Origin: Gemmatimonadota bacterium
GTDB taxonomy: Bacteria; Gemmatimonadota; Gemmatimonadetes; Longimicrobiales; Gaopeijiaceae
Reading direction: 5' to 3'
DNA: 64,000 nucleotides
Assembly: GCA_016873995.1 (NCBI GenBank)
Contig: VGVR01000016.1
Span: forward strand, 1-64,000
Part shown: positions 15,490-24,813 of the stretch, one piece after another
Numbering within the stretch: position 1 is the first letter of the stretch
Layout: each line of letters starts with the position of its first letter
Position numbers and translations under genes: made by a program
The notes under the pieces: model-generated
The model's database searches: none
Told to the model about the DNA's origin: nothing
The model's input: only the letters and a program-made list of their open reading frames with translations

Positions 15490-16692
15490 ATGCGTCGACT
15501 CGCAGAACTCGCCATCGTGGGCGCAGGACCCGCCGGAGCGCGCGCCGCCGAACTGCTGGCCGCGCGTGGAATCGACGTGGCCCTGCTCGACCCGAAGGCA
15601 CCCTGGGAGAAGCCGTGTGGGGGCGGGCTGACCTCCACGCTCTTCGACGAGGTCCCCGAGCTCGCCCAGCTCCAGCCCCTGGCGCGGCCCGTGCGGGTCG
15701 CCCGGGTCGAGCTCGCCACCGGGGCAGGCTTCGAGGTGGAGCTCATGCGCCCGATCTGGATCGTGTCGCGCGAAGACCTGGGCCGGTGGCAGCTCGAGCG
15801 GGCGCTGCGAGCCGGCGCCGAGCACCTCCCCGTCCGCGTGCGCTCGATCGCACGAACGGTAGGCGGGTGGCGGCTGGACACCAACATCGGGTCGCTCGAG
15901 GCCGGGGCCCTCGTCGGCGCCGACGGAGCCGCGAGTATCGTGCGTAGGTTCACCGGCTGCGGGCTCCGACTGCATCCGATGGCGACGCGGGTGGAGTATC
16001 CGCGTTTGGACGGCGGTCCCGCCGACGTGTTGGTCCTCCGGTTCTTCCCGGGGGTCATGGGCTACCTCTGGGACTTCCCGCGCCGCGATCATCGCTCGGT
16101 CGGCATGGAAGTCCCGACCGGTGTGGCCACGCGTGACCTGGTGGACGCTGCGCTCGACACCTACCTCGGCGATGATGGGTCGGTGGGCACGCCGGATCGT
16201 GAGCGCAAAGGCGCCATCATCGGCACGGCGCCGCTGCGCCCGGGTCGCTTCGCGTGCATGGCCGGGGCGCGCTTCGCACTGGTGGGCGACGCAGCAGGGC
16301 TCGCGGACCCGTTCACAGGAGAGGGGATCCGCAACGCGTTCCGCTCGGCCGGGCTGCTCGCAGAGGTATTTGCACCGGGCGACGACCGTTGGCCGCATAC
16401 GTACGCGCGCTCGGCCCGGCGGGAGTTCGCGCGCGACCTGGCCGTCGCTTCGCTGCTTCGACGGGCGCTCGCCGGGACACGGGTGGGCATCACCCTGGTC
16501 GAGCACGCCGGCGCGTCGGACCGCGCGTATGCCTTTGTCGCTGCGACGCTCGACGCACTCGCACTGCACGATTACGGCGTAGGTGCGTTCGTCCGCCGCT
16601 GGCTGACCCGTTACCGCCGGGGCGGCCGCCTGCCCTCCCCTGGCGCAGCTGGCGTCCAGGAGCAGCTCGCCACGCTCGGAGACCGGGCGTGA
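15490..16692 (+). CDS. Geranylgeranyl-reductase-like FAD-dependent oxidoreductase
   Basis: A 400-aa flavoprotein. The dinucleotide fold starts at residue 8 (AIVGAGPAGARAAELLAARG), followed by the CGGG motif (EKPCGGGLTS) typical of geranylgeranyl reductases and the GD motif (FALVGDAAGLADPFTGEGI) that closes the FAD site. Enzymes of this group saturate isoprenoid chains, for example of menaquinone or lipids, though halogenases and hydroxylases share the fold. It is divergent from apbE and overlaps the next gene by GTGA. Confidence 0.85.
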   Translation: MRRLAELAIVGAGPAGARAAELLAARGIDVALLDPKAPWEKPCGGGLTSTLFDEVPELAQLQPLARPVRVARVELATGAGFEVELMRPIWIVSREDLGRWQLERALRAGAEHLPVRVRSIARTVGGWRLDTNIGSLEAGALVGADGAASIVRRFTGCGLRLHPMATRVEYPRLDGGPADVLVLRFFPGVMGYLWDFPRRDHRSVGMEVPTGVATRDLVDAALDTYLGDDGSVGTPDRERKGAIIGTAPLRPGRFACMAGARFALVGDAAGLADPFTGEGIRNAFRSAGLLAEVFAPGDDRWPHTYARSARREFARDLAVASLLRRALAGTRVGITLVEHAGASDRAYAFVAATLDALALHDYGVGAFVRRWLTRYRRGGRLPSPGAAGVQEQLATLGDRA

Positions 16693-17864
16693 CACGCGCG
16701 GGGGCAGCAATGCCTGCGCGCGCCCCGGGCCTGCGGCTCGGCTCGTTGCTCGGGTTCGAGATCCGCGTCGACCTCTCGTGGTTCGTAATCTTCTTCCTCG
16801 TCTTCTGGTCGCTGGCGGAGGGCGTCTTTCCGCAGCAGTACGCCGAGCTGGATCGCCTGGCCCACATGGCAATGGGGCTCGCGGGCACATTGCTGTTCTT
16901 CGCGTCTCTGCTCGTTCACGAGCTGTCACACGCGCTGGTCTCCAGGCGGAAGGGGATCCCCGTCGAAGGGATCACGCTCTTTATCTTCGGAGGGATGGCC
17001 CTCACGCGCCGCGAGCCCGACACGGCCAAGGACGAGCTGCTCATCGCGGGCGTCGGGCCTCTCGCGAGCCTCGTGCTCGCCGGGCTCTTCGACCTGCTCT
17101 CACGCCTGGGCCCGACGCTCGGTCTCGGTACGCCGGTGGTCGGCGTGGCCGATTACCTGGCGTTCATCAACACCGCGCTCGCTGTCTTCAATTTGATGCC
17201 GGGCTTACCCATGGACGGGGGACGAGTCTTCCGGGCCATCGCTTGGTCGGTAACGGGCGATCGCGCGAAAGCGACTCGCTGGGCAGTGACCGGAGGTCAG
17301 GCGTTCGGCACCGTCCTCATGGTGATCGGCGGCGTGCAAGCACTCACGGGCGCGCCGCTCGGCGGACTCTGGCTCGTCTTCATCGGCTGGTTTCTGCGCA
17401 GCCTCGCTGGCAGCTCGCTCCGTCAGCAGGCCCTGCAGAGCCTGCTCGGCCACGTGGTGGCCTCGGATCTGATGTCCTCGCGTCCCGAGGTCGTGTCGGC
17501 CCATACGTCCGTCGCCGCCCTCGTGCAGGACCACTTCATGCAGCTACGCTACGGCAGCTACCCTGTGGTCGACGGCGAAGCGCTGCTGGGTATGGTCACC
17601 CTGGAGGGGGTGAAGCGGATCCCGAAGGACGAATGGGGCGCTAGGACCGCGGCGGACGCCATGACGCCGCTCGCGGCGTGTGCGGTGGTCGCACCGGACA
17701 CGCCTCTCGAGGGCGCGGTCGAGGCGATGGGGCGGGCAGGCACGGGAGGTCGGGCGCTCGTCCTCCAGGCGGGGCGCCTCGTGGGCATCATCTCGGCGAC
17801 CGACGTGACGCGTTGGCTGCGTCGAGTGCAGGAGTTGGGACCCCTCGTGAACCCCGCTGACTAA
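16689..17864 (+). CDS. Site-2 protease family metalloprotease with CBS domains
   Basis: Intramembrane zinc protease of 391 aa. The zinc site is HELSH (LLVHELSHALVSRR) with the partner aspartate in NLMPGLPMDGGR, embedded in about five membrane helices. Two CBS domains follow (SDLMSSRPEVVSAHTSVAAL; ADAMTPLAACAVVAPDTPLE), which in this family sense adenine nucleotides. Substrates are usually membrane-bound regulators; none is evident nearby. The GTG at 16689 overlaps the upstream stop and has a GGAGA site. An in-frame ATG at 16710 is an alternative. Confidence 0.9.
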   Translation: MTRAGAAMPARAPGLRLGSLLGFEIRVDLSWFVIFFLVFWSLAEGVFPQQYAELDRLAHMAMGLAGTLLFFASLLVHELSHALVSRRKGIPVEGITLFIFGGMALTRREPDTAKDELLIAGVGPLASLVLAGLFDLLSRLGPTLGLGTPVVGVADYLAFINTALAVFNLMPGLPMDGGRVFRAIAWSVTGDRAKATRWAVTGGQAFGTVLMVIGGVQALTGAPLGGLWLVFIGWFLRSLAGSSLRQQALQSLLGHVVASDLMSSRPEVVSAHTSVAALVQDHFMQLRYGSYPVVDGEALLGMVTLEGVKRIPKDEWGARTAADAMTPLAACAVVAPDTPLEGAVEAMGRAGTGGRALVLQAGRLVGIISATDVTRWLRRVQELGPLVNPAD

Positions 17865-18763
17865 CGCGACGTGAGACTCTGGTGGATGGTCTCGACGGCA
17901 TCGTCCTCGGCTTCCCGGGCCATCCCCCATGCCACAGCCTGGGCCTGGATCGGTCGGAACTCGAGGATGTGATCGATCGGGTGCCCTTCCAGGACGAGCT
18001 CCGCGACCGCGTTGCGCATCGTCCGCAGCGCGTCGACGTAGTCGACGAGGTCGGCGCGCGTCGCCAGCTCGCCGTGGCCCGGAATCACCTTCGTGGTCGC
18101 GCTCATCACCGCGAGCGCTCGATCCACCGCGTCGATCAATCCATCGATCGAGCCGCCGCTCGACAGGTCGATGAACGGGAAGCCCGTCCGGAAGTACGTA
18201 TCGCCCATGTGGACCACGTCCGCACCCCCAAAGTGGATGATCGCGTCGCCGTCCGTGTGTGCGCTGTCGACGTGGAACGCATGCAGCTCATCGCCGTTGA
18301 GGTGAAACGTCACGTCCTCGGCGAACGTCACCACCGGGAGCGCGACGCCAGGTGACGCCGGTATCGCCCGCGACTGGCCCCCGAACGTGAGCACCTGGTC
18401 CACGCTCATGCGGGTGCGGACGTTGTCGTGCGCCACTATGACCGCCCCCGTGCCGCCCAGGTTCTCGTTGCCGCCGGTGTGATCCTGGTGCCAGTGCGTG
18501 TTGAGGACGAACCGGATCGGCTCGCCGGAGATCGCGCGGACTGCCGCCAGAATCTTCTCCGTGAGCGGCGCATACTGGTCGTCGATCAAGAAGACGCCAT
18601 CCTCGCCCGCGGATACACCGATGTTTCCGCCCGGGCCCATGAGCATGTAGACGCCCTGAGTCACCTGCACGGTCCGGATCTCGGCGTTGGCGAAGTCCTG
18701 CTGAGCGCCGAGGGGGTGGGCGGCGACCACGACGAGCAGGACGGACAGGGCGAGACGACGCAT
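17861..18763 (-). CDS. Secreted metallo-beta-lactamase-fold hydrolase
   Basis: A 300-aa protein with a signal peptide (residues 1-21, ending PLGAQQ). The zinc motif is His90-x-His92-x-Asp94-His95 in NTHWHQDHTGG, with later ligands in VDSAHTDGD, HMGDTYF and the final PGHGE. It belongs to the broad periplasmic MBL group with B1-lactamase-like layout, but most such proteins in environmental bacteria are not lactamases. Stop codons of this gene and the convergent site-2 protease overlap by two bases. Confidence 0.88.
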   Translation of the reverse strand: MRRLALSVLLVVVAAHPLGAQQDFANAEIRTVQVTQGVYMLMGPGGNIGVSAGEDGVFLIDDQYAPLTEKILAAVRAISGEPIRFVLNTHWHQDHTGGNENLGGTGAVIVAHDNVRTRMSVDQVLTFGGQSRAIPASPGVALPVVTFAEDVTFHLNGDELHAFHVDSAHTDGDAIIHFGGADVVHMGDTYFRTGFPFIDLSSGGSIDGLIDAVDRALAVMSATTKVIPGHGELATRADLVDYVDALRTMRNAVAELVLEGHPIDHILEFRPIQAQAVAWGMAREAEDDAVETIHQSLTSR

Positions 18764-18937
18764 GTGCAGGCTCCAGGTCTCGGGGCGACACGCCAGTGCA
18801 ATGTGGCGACGGCAGCGCCCGTCCACGAGGTCGGAGGATCGGTCGGACGCCGCTACAAAAGGCTGGCGCGGGCCCCGTTCCCCACGACACCGTAATCGCC
18901 ACACGGCTCAGTGTGGGTACGCATCGTGGAGGCCAAC

Positions 18938-19789
18938 ATGGCACGTTGCTTCCGTAGTCGGACTACCTCGTTCGCTCGGCGAGCCGGAGGCGCGCTCGCC
19001 CTCGCCGCCGGTGTATCCGCCTGCGACGTCCCCAACTTCGAGGGCCCACAGATTCAGGATCCGCCGCAGGGCTTCCTGCTGGCGCCCGACTCCTATCAGC
19101 AGCGACGCCTCTTCCCCGACCGCGAGCTCATCTTCCATGCTGCGTGGGTCGAATCGATCGACGACTTCAGCACCATCTACATAGATGGGCACCGAGGCGT
19201 CCTCGGCCTCGAAGATGCGGTGGCTGCGCGTGACTCCGCGCGTCGCTACGCCACGGACCCCGACGTCCGCTTCGGCGAGGTCGAGCCTCTCGAGGTCGAC
19301 GGGCGCAGCGCCTGGGGCTGGTTCGAGCGCGTCGAGACGCCGACGCGCGGACTCGTGTGGGTCGCCTACCGGGCCATCATCCCCTACGACACCGTCTCGT
19401 ACGCCGTCGAGTTCTACTCGGGCGAACCCGCCATCAAGCGCGAAGCGCCCGACACGCTGAAGGCGATCATCGCCACCTTCGGCATCGGCGAGACCACGTA
19501 CAACATCCCCCTCATCGCGGTGATGATCGGGCTCGCGCTCTTCGCTGCGAGCGTCGTGCAGTCGAAGCGTCGCGCGCAGGCTGCGCGAATGAAGACCATC
19601 AACCTGGTGAAGGTAGAGAAGAAGAAGGCGCCGGAGACCCCGGAGACGGCGTCCGCGTCGGACGTTGCGGCCCCCACCGGGCCAGCCGCTCCCGCGCCTG
19701 CACCCCCGGGGCCCCCACGCGGAGCCGCAGCGTCGGCGCCGCAACCCCCGCCAGGACAGGGCCGTCCGCCTGGCTACAAGAAGGCGTAG
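18938..19789 (+). CDS. Lipoprotein with one membrane helix and Pro-rich tail
   Basis: A 283-aa protein of unknown function. A signal sequence with lipobox VSAC is followed by a folded domain of about 150 residues (RELIFHAAWVESIDDFSTIY; WGWFERVETPTRGLVWVAYR), a helix at about residues 185-205 (NIPLIAVMIGLALFAASVV), a basic patch, and a disordered Ala/Pro-rich end. The start at 18938 is preceded by GGAGG. The last 16 bases overlap the convergent gene. No family is recognised. Confidence 0.65.
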   Translation: MARCFRSRTTSFARRAGGALALAAGVSACDVPNFEGPQIQDPPQGFLLAPDSYQQRRLFPDRELIFHAAWVESIDDFSTIYIDGHRGVLGLEDAVAARDSARRYATDPDVRFGEVEPLEVDGRSAWGWFERVETPTRGLVWVAYRAIIPYDTVSYAVEFYSGEPAIKREAPDTLKAIIATFGIGETTYNIPLIAVMIGLALFAASVVQSKRRAQAARMKTINLVKVEKKKAPETPETASASDVAAPTGPAAPAPAPPGPPRGAAASAPQPPPGQGRPPGYKKA

Positions 19790-20103
19790 ACCGTGACGAA
19801 GCCGCCGAGCAGAAGGAGCGTCAGTGACGCGAGGAATACCGCATCGATGGCTTTGCTCATGAGCCGGGCGCGGGGCGACTGCGGGTCCCGGAGTGCGAAG
19901 AAGATGAGATAGCAGACGAGGACGAGCCCGAGCGCCGAAACGAGGAAGACCTCGTCGGCCAGGGTCTCCACGCGAGTGTTGCTGACCTTCACACCGATGA
20001 GGCCCACCAGGCCGATGCTGATCCCGGCCAGGGTGCCAGCGGTGGGGAGGAGTGCCAATAGGGCTTCGCGCAGCTCCTCCGCTCGTTCGACGGACTTCAG
20101 CAT
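19774..20103 (-). CDS. Small integral membrane protein (three helices)
   Basis: A 109-aa protein with three hydrophobic segments: TLAGISIGLVGLIGV, VFLVSALGLVLVCYLIFFAL and AVFLASLTLLLLGGFVTVYAF. The first 20 residues are an amphipathic helix. No conserved motif is recognised. It lies between genes for a PEGA-like protein and a lipoprotein, with nine bases to the former. Confidence 0.6.
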   Translation of the reverse strand: MLKSVERAEELREALLALLPTAGTLAGISIGLVGLIGVKVSNTRVETLADEVFLVSALGLVLVCYLIFFALRDPQSPRARLMSKAIDAVFLASLTLLLLGGFVTVYAFL

Positions 20104-20112
20104 AGACGTAGT

Positions 20113-20445
20113 CTACCTCAGCAGTACCCGGCACTCGTAGCCGTCTTCCACCTCCGCCATGAACGTGGCGAGACGCCCGTCGCCCCCACCGATGGTCACT
20201 GTTCTGGGCGTCAACTCGCACCCTTCCCGCAGTACGCGAACCACGTGCTCTCCGGCTTCGACCTCGAAGCCCGTGACGGGGTTGCTGCGTCCGTACGGCT
20301 GCAGCGTGCCCACGACGAGTCCGTCGATCTCCACCTCGGCGCCCTCGAGGAACGAGCCGCCCCAGCGGTAGTCGATCTGGATGATGTGCGTGGTGCCTCC
20401 CGCCATCCACACCCAGGCGAGGACCAGGGCGCCGCCGACGAGCAC
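20113..20445 (-). CDS. Membrane-anchored PEGA-like domain protein
   Basis: A small protein with one N-terminal helix (LVGGALVLAWVWMAGG) and a beta-rich outer domain containing the PEGA-type pattern: GAEVEIDGLVVGTLQP, then FEVEAGEHVVRVLREGCELT. PEGA domains bind surface or cell-wall structures. The start is uncertain: a GTG at 20445 is chosen, and an ATG inside the helix is possible. It lies just after the glutaryl-CoA dehydrogenase gene in the same direction. Confidence 0.5.
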   Translation of the reverse strand: MLVGGALVLAWVWMAGGTTHIIQIDYRWGGSFLEGAEVEIDGLVVGTLQPYGRSNPVTGFEVEAGEHVVRVLREGCELTPRTVTIGGGDGRLATFMAEVEDGYECRVLLR

Positions 20446-20480
20446 CCCTGCGGCGCGCCAGCGTAGGGGGCGGAGGGCGC

Positions 20481-21662
20481 TCAGAACGCGCTGATCCCCG
20501 TCAGCGTCTGCCCGAGGATGAGGGAGTGCACGTCGTGCGTGCCCTCGTAGGTGTAGACGGACTCGAGGTTCGCCATGTGTCGCATGGAGTGGTACTCGAC
20601 GAGGATGCCGTTGCCACCCAGCAGTCTGCGCGCCTCGCGTGCGACGTTCGTCGCCATGTCGACGTTGGCGCGCTTGGCCAGCGAGACCTGCTGAGGCGTC
20701 ATCGTGCCTTCGTCCTTCAGGCGGCCCAGTCGGTAGCAGAGCAGCTGTGCCTGCGTGATGCTCGTGAGTATATCCGCGAGACGGACCTGCTGGATCTGCT
20801 TGCCGCCGATAGGCCCGCCGAACATGACGCGCTCCTTCGAGTAGGAGAGCGCCTCGTGGAAGCACGCCATGGCGGCGCCGACCACCCCCCAGGTGATGCC
20901 GTAGCGAGCCTGAGTCAGGCACTGGAGCGGGCTCTTCAGGCCGCCGGACTCCGGAAGGACCGCGTCCGCCGGGAGGGCGACGTCCTGGAAGACGATCTCA
21001 CTCGTGTCGGACGCGAGCAACGAGAGCTTCCCCTTCTGGTCCTTGGCGCTGAATCCGGGCGTGTTCTTGGGCACCACGAATCCGCGGATCCCCTTCACGT
21101 CGCCGATCTCACCGGTCTGCGCCCACACCACCGCCACGTCCGCCATGGAGCCGTTCGTGATCCACATCTTGGTGCCGTTCAGCAGCCAGCCGTCCTTGGT
21201 CTGCTTGGCCGTGGTGATCATGCCTGCCGGGTTGGAGCCGTAGTCGGGCTCGGTCAGCCCGAAGCACCCGATCGCCTGACCCGCCGCGAGCTTGGGCAGC
21301 CATTCTTTCTTCTGAGCCTCGCTCCCGAACGCATAGATCGGGTACATGACCAGCGCGCCCTGCACGGATGCGAACGAGCGGACGCCCGAGTCACCCCGCT
21401 CGAGCTCCTGCATGATGATCCCGTAGGAGACGTTGTTGAGCGCCGCGCACCCGTACTCCTCGGGGAGCGTGGGTCCAAGCACGCCCAGCTCGGCCAGCTC
21501 CGGGATAAGCTCCTTGGGGAAGCGACGGTCGATGTACGCCTTGCCGATGATCGGCATGAGGCGTTCGTCGACCCACGCGCGCACGGTGTCGCGGATCATG
21601 CGCTCCTCCTCGGTGAGGAGGGCGTCGATGTCGTAGAAGTCGATCCCCTCGAACTTGGCCAT
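20481..21662 (-). CDS. Acyl-CoA dehydrogenase, glutaryl-CoA dehydrogenase-like
   Basis: A 393-aa FAD enzyme that oxidises, and probably decarboxylates, glutaryl-CoA in lysine or tryptophan degradation. Family marks are CFGLTEPDYGSNPAGM, WITNGSMADVAVVWA, RYGITWGVVGAAMAC, and the catalytic glutamate in VYTYEGTHDVHSLILG. The YEGTHD and EPDYGSNP forms are typical of the glutaryl-CoA group rather than straight-chain enzymes. The ATG at 21662 matches the family start; an upstream in-frame ATG at 21704 adds an unconserved extension. Confidence 0.88.
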   Translation of the reverse strand: MAKFEGIDFYDIDALLTEEERMIRDTVRAWVDERLMPIIGKAYIDRRFPKELIPELAELGVLGPTLPEEYGCAALNNVSYGIIMQELERGDSGVRSFASVQGALVMYPIYAFGSEAQKKEWLPKLAAGQAIGCFGLTEPDYGSNPAGMITTAKQTKDGWLLNGTKMWITNGSMADVAVVWAQTGEIGDVKGIRGFVVPKNTPGFSAKDQKGKLSLLASDTSEIVFQDVALPADAVLPESGGLKSPLQCLTQARYGITWGVVGAAMACFHEALSYSKERVMFGGPIGGKQIQQVRLADILTSITQAQLLCYRLGRLKDEGTMTPQQVSLAKRANVDMATNVAREARRLLGGNGILVEYHSMRHMANLESVYTYEGTHDVHSLILGQTLTGISAF

Positions 21663-21761
21663 CTCTGGGTATCCGGTTGTAGGCGTGGCGGAATCTACTC
21701 CCATCGACGCCGGGCACCCATCGGCGGACCTCCCCGCCCACGGACCGGCAGCCCGGCGACC

Positions 21762-23270
21762 TCAGCCGCCAACCACGTCGGGCTCGCCCTCGGACTCGAG
21801 GCTCGCCATCTCCGCGGCCAGCAGGATCTCGCCGGCCGCCTGATGCGCGCCGCGGGAGAAGTCCACGCTCGGCAAGAACCAACACGCGACGACTGCGGCC
21901 CCCGATAGAGCAGCGCCGGCGCGGAACACCCCCCGGAGCGCCTCGGCCAATGCCTCGCGCGCGAGCGCATCCAGCGGAGCCGCGCCTGCTTCCACGGCTC
22001 CGAGAGCGTCGGGCGAGACGACGCCGGCGAGTCCACGCGCCAGCAGCGCACCCATGAGCGCGACGCCCACGACCGATCCGACGCTGCGGAAGAACTGGTT
22101 GAGCGAGGTGGCGAGCCCGAGGCGCGACCGATCCACGCCGTGCTGGATCGCGAGCAAGAGCGAGAGCAACGAGAGGCCGAGCCCACACCCCAACACGAAC
22201 AGCGCCACATACATCGCCGCGCGGGACGTCTGCACGCCGACGAGACTGAGAGCGCCGTATCCCGCGACGAGGAGAACAGCGCCGACCGTCGTCGTAGGCC
22301 GATAGCTGACCAGGATGACCAGGCGCGCGCTGAGCACCGACATGATCACCCAGCCGAGAAAGAGCGGTGTGAGCGCTTGGCCCGCCGCGGTGGCCGTACC
22401 TCCCATCACCCCTTGCACGAACAGGGGAACGAAGGCGATCGAGCCCAACATGGCGGCCCCGACCAGGAACACCACGACCAGCGTGCGTGTGACGAGCTTA
22501 TCGCGAAACAGGTCCAGCGGCAGAATCGGCTCGACGACGCGACGCTCGACCACGGTGAACAGGGCGAAGAGAACCGCGGTCGCCGCCATCCAAGGAAGGG
22601 CGCTGCCGGCGACGTCGCTCAGCGCGATCAGGATCGACGTGACGCCGGCGAAGAGCAGCGTGGCGCCGAGCCAGTCGACCGGCACCGTCACCTGACGACG
22701 TGACGCAGGATAGGCGCTCGCCAACACGACGGCGGCCAGGAGGCCCACCGGCAGGTTGAGCAGGAACACCCAGCGCCACGACAGCGCATCCGTGATGTAC
22801 CCCCCGACGAGCGGCCCAGCGATCGACGCGACGCCCCACACGCCGCTGAAGATGGCCTGCACACGCGCGCGTTCCTGGAGCGTATACAGCTCGCCGATGA
22901 TGGTCATGCCCAAGGGGATGATGGCGCCCGCGCCGAGCCCCTGGATCGCTCGAAACGCGATCAACTGCGGCATCGACACGGCGGCGCCCGAGAGGGCAGA
23001 CCCGACCAGGAAGACGGCGATGCCGATCAGGTACAGTCGCCGATGACCGTAGAGATCCGAGAGCCGCCCCCAGATGGGCACCGACGCCGTGGAGGTCAGC
23101 AAATACGCGGAGAACACCCAGCTGTAATGGGCCAGCCCTCCGAGCGTCAGGACGACGGTCGGAAGCGCGGTGCTGACGACGGTCGCTTCGAGCGCGCCGA
23201 GGCTCATCCCCAGGAGCAGCGCCGACGTGATGGCGCGCCGGCGGGCCAGGCTGAGAGGAGCGTCGGACAT
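21762..23270 (-). CDS. MFS drug:H+ antiporter-2 type exporter
   Basis: A 502-aa transporter with about 14 hydrophobic segments, the size of the DHA2 (EmrB/QacA-like) group. Motif A appears as GRLSDLYGHRRLYLIG and the antiporter motif C region as GVASIAGPLVGGYI; the first helix holds GALEATVVSTALPTVV. Members export lipophilic drugs, dyes or metabolites by proton exchange. No MarR or TetR regulator gene and no membrane-fusion partner is next to it. Confidence 0.88.
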   Translation of the reverse strand: MSDAPLSLARRRAITSALLLGMSLGALEATVVSTALPTVVLTLGGLAHYSWVFSAYLLTSTASVPIWGRLSDLYGHRRLYLIGIAVFLVGSALSGAAVSMPQLIAFRAIQGLGAGAIIPLGMTIIGELYTLQERARVQAIFSGVWGVASIAGPLVGGYITDALSWRWVFLLNLPVGLLAAVVLASAYPASRRQVTVPVDWLGATLLFAGVTSILIALSDVAGSALPWMAATAVLFALFTVVERRVVEPILPLDLFRDKLVTRTLVVVFLVGAAMLGSIAFVPLFVQGVMGGTATAAGQALTPLFLGWVIMSVLSARLVILVSYRPTTTVGAVLLVAGYGALSLVGVQTSRAAMYVALFVLGCGLGLSLLSLLLAIQHGVDRSRLGLATSLNQFFRSVGSVVGVALMGALLARGLAGVVSPDALGAVEAGAAPLDALAREALAEALRGVFRAGAALSGAAVVACWFLPSVDFSRGAHQAAGEILLAAEMASLESEGEPDVVGG

Positions 23271-23375
23271 GAAGGGCGAATCTACCGCGAAGCGTCGGCC
23301 TCGTGATGCGGGGCACGAAGCAGGCCTCGCGGTCCATCTCGGCTTCAGGGACCCCGAGGAGAATCCGCCCCGGGG

Positions 23376-23756
23376 CTAGCCGTCCGGCCCGCCCTCTCGC
23401 GCGTCCGCCGGCGCCACCTCCACGCCGCTGACATTACGGGTGCGCATCACCCCGTAGATCACCTCGCGCGCGACCTTGGCACCAATCCAGACGGCCGCAA
23501 CCACGGTGGCGACCCAGCCGCCCAGCACCAGGTCCGACGGCCGGATGACCCCCCAGATGTAGACCGCCACGGCCGCACCGAACCCGACCCCCCCGACCCA
23601 GCCCCACCACGACGCGCGGTCGCGTGCTCGCGAGCGACACCGGTCGCACCAGAGCAGGCGATCCAGCAACATCTGGTCGTAGACGGCGAGGCAGCGCACG
23701 CACGGAACCTCGTCCGCGTGGCTCGCCCGCCGAATGCGGCCGTCGCACGCGGACAT
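23376..23756 (-). CDS. Zinc-ribbon membrane protein
   Basis: A 126-aa protein of unknown function. Two CxxC pairs (CVRC at about residue 19 and CDRC at about 37) suggest a zinc ribbon at the N-terminus. Two membrane helices follow (WVGGVGFGAAVAVYIWGVI; LGGWVATVVAAVWIGAKVA). It starts four bases after the isocitrate-type dehydrogenase stop and is probably co-transcribed with it. Confidence 0.6.
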   Translation of the reverse strand: MSACDGRIRRASHADEVPCVRCLAVYDQMLLDRLLWCDRCRSRARDRASWWGWVGGVGFGAAVAVYIWGVIRPSDLVLGGWVATVVAAVWIGAKVAREVIYGVMRTRNVSGVEVAPADAREGGPDG

Positions 23757-23760
23757 CGAC

Positions 23761-24774
23761 CTACTCGAGCGCCCGCACGATCGCGTCTGTGAAGTCGCGC
23801 GTGTTCGCCTTGCCGCCCATGTCGGCGGTGCGACTCACGCCCTCACGGACGACGCGCTCGAGCGCCCGCCGAATGCGCTCGGCGGGCTTTGGCTGCGCGA
23901 CGTGATCCAACAGCAGGCACGCCGACAGGATGAGGGCGGTCGGGTTCGCAACTCCCTTCCCCGCGATGTCCGGAGCGGATCCATGCACGGCCTCGAACAT
24001 CGCAGCCTGCTCGCCGATGTTCCCCGCCGGCGCGAAGCCGAGTCCACCCACGAGTCCAGCCATGAGATCCGAGAGGATGTCCCCGAACATGTTCTCCATG
24101 ACCAGCACGTCGAAGCGGCCCGGATCGAGCACGAGCTGCATCGCGGTCGCGTCGATGATGCGGTCCTCCGAGACGATGTCCGGATACTCCTTGGCGACCT
24201 CGCGAGCCACGTCGAGGAAGAGGCCCTGCGTGTACTTCAGGATGTTCGCTTTGTGGGCGAGCGTGACCTTCTTCCGCCCCCGGGAGCGCGCGTACTCGAA
24301 CGCGTAACGGAGAATGCGCTCGGCGCCGAAGCGCGTGACGATCATCACCGACTCGGCCGCGGCGCGCGGATCGCCATGCATGCCGATGTAGTGCTCCACG
24401 CCAACGTAGAGCCCCTCGGTGTTCTCGCGGATGAGCACCAAGTCCACGTCCTCGTACCGCCCACCCGGCACGATCGTGCGCACGGGCCGCACGTTCGCGT
24501 ACAAGTCGTACGTCTTCCGCAGTTCCACGTTGATCGACCGGAAGCCGGATCCCGACGGCGTGGTGAGCGGTCCCTTCAAGATCAGCCGCGTGCGCTCGGC
24601 GGAGTCGAGCGTCGCCTTGGGGAGCGGATTCCTCAGCTGCTTCAGGGCCTCGAGCCCCGCGAGCTGGGTGTCGTACTCGAGGTCGGCGCCTGCCGCGGTC
24701 AGCACCGTGACGGTGGCGTCGGTGACCTCGGGCCCGATCCCGTCGCCGGGGATCAGCGTGACGGCGCGTGACAC
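23761..24774 (-). CDS. NAD-type isocitrate/isopropylmalate dehydrogenase family
   Basis: A 337-aa decarboxylating dehydrogenase. It opens with TLIPGDGIGPEV and shows the substrate and metal sites: LKGPLTTPSGSGFRSINVEL, LIRENTEGLYVGVEH, KKVTLAHKANILKYTQGLF and the DILSD aspartates. The RENTEG-YVGVEH form points to NAD-linked isocitrate dehydrogenase of the short type rather than isopropylmalate dehydrogenase; homoisocitrate activity cannot be excluded. The start is GTG. Confidence 0.85.
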   Translation of the reverse strand: MSRAVTLIPGDGIGPEVTDATVTVLTAAGADLEYDTQLAGLEALKQLRNPLPKATLDSAERTRLILKGPLTTPSGSGFRSINVELRKTYDLYANVRPVRTIVPGGRYEDVDLVLIRENTEGLYVGVEHYIGMHGDPRAAAESVMIVTRFGAERILRYAFEYARSRGRKKVTLAHKANILKYTQGLFLDVAREVAKEYPDIVSEDRIIDATAMQLVLDPGRFDVLVMENMFGDILSDLMAGLVGGLGFAPAGNIGEQAAMFEAVHGSAPDIAGKGVANPTALILSACLLLDHVAQPKPAERIRRALERVVREGVSRTADMGGKANTRDFTDAIVRALE

Positions 24775-24813
24775 CGTCGCCTAGGCCCGCCCCGAACGAT
24801 CGGCAGGCATGCC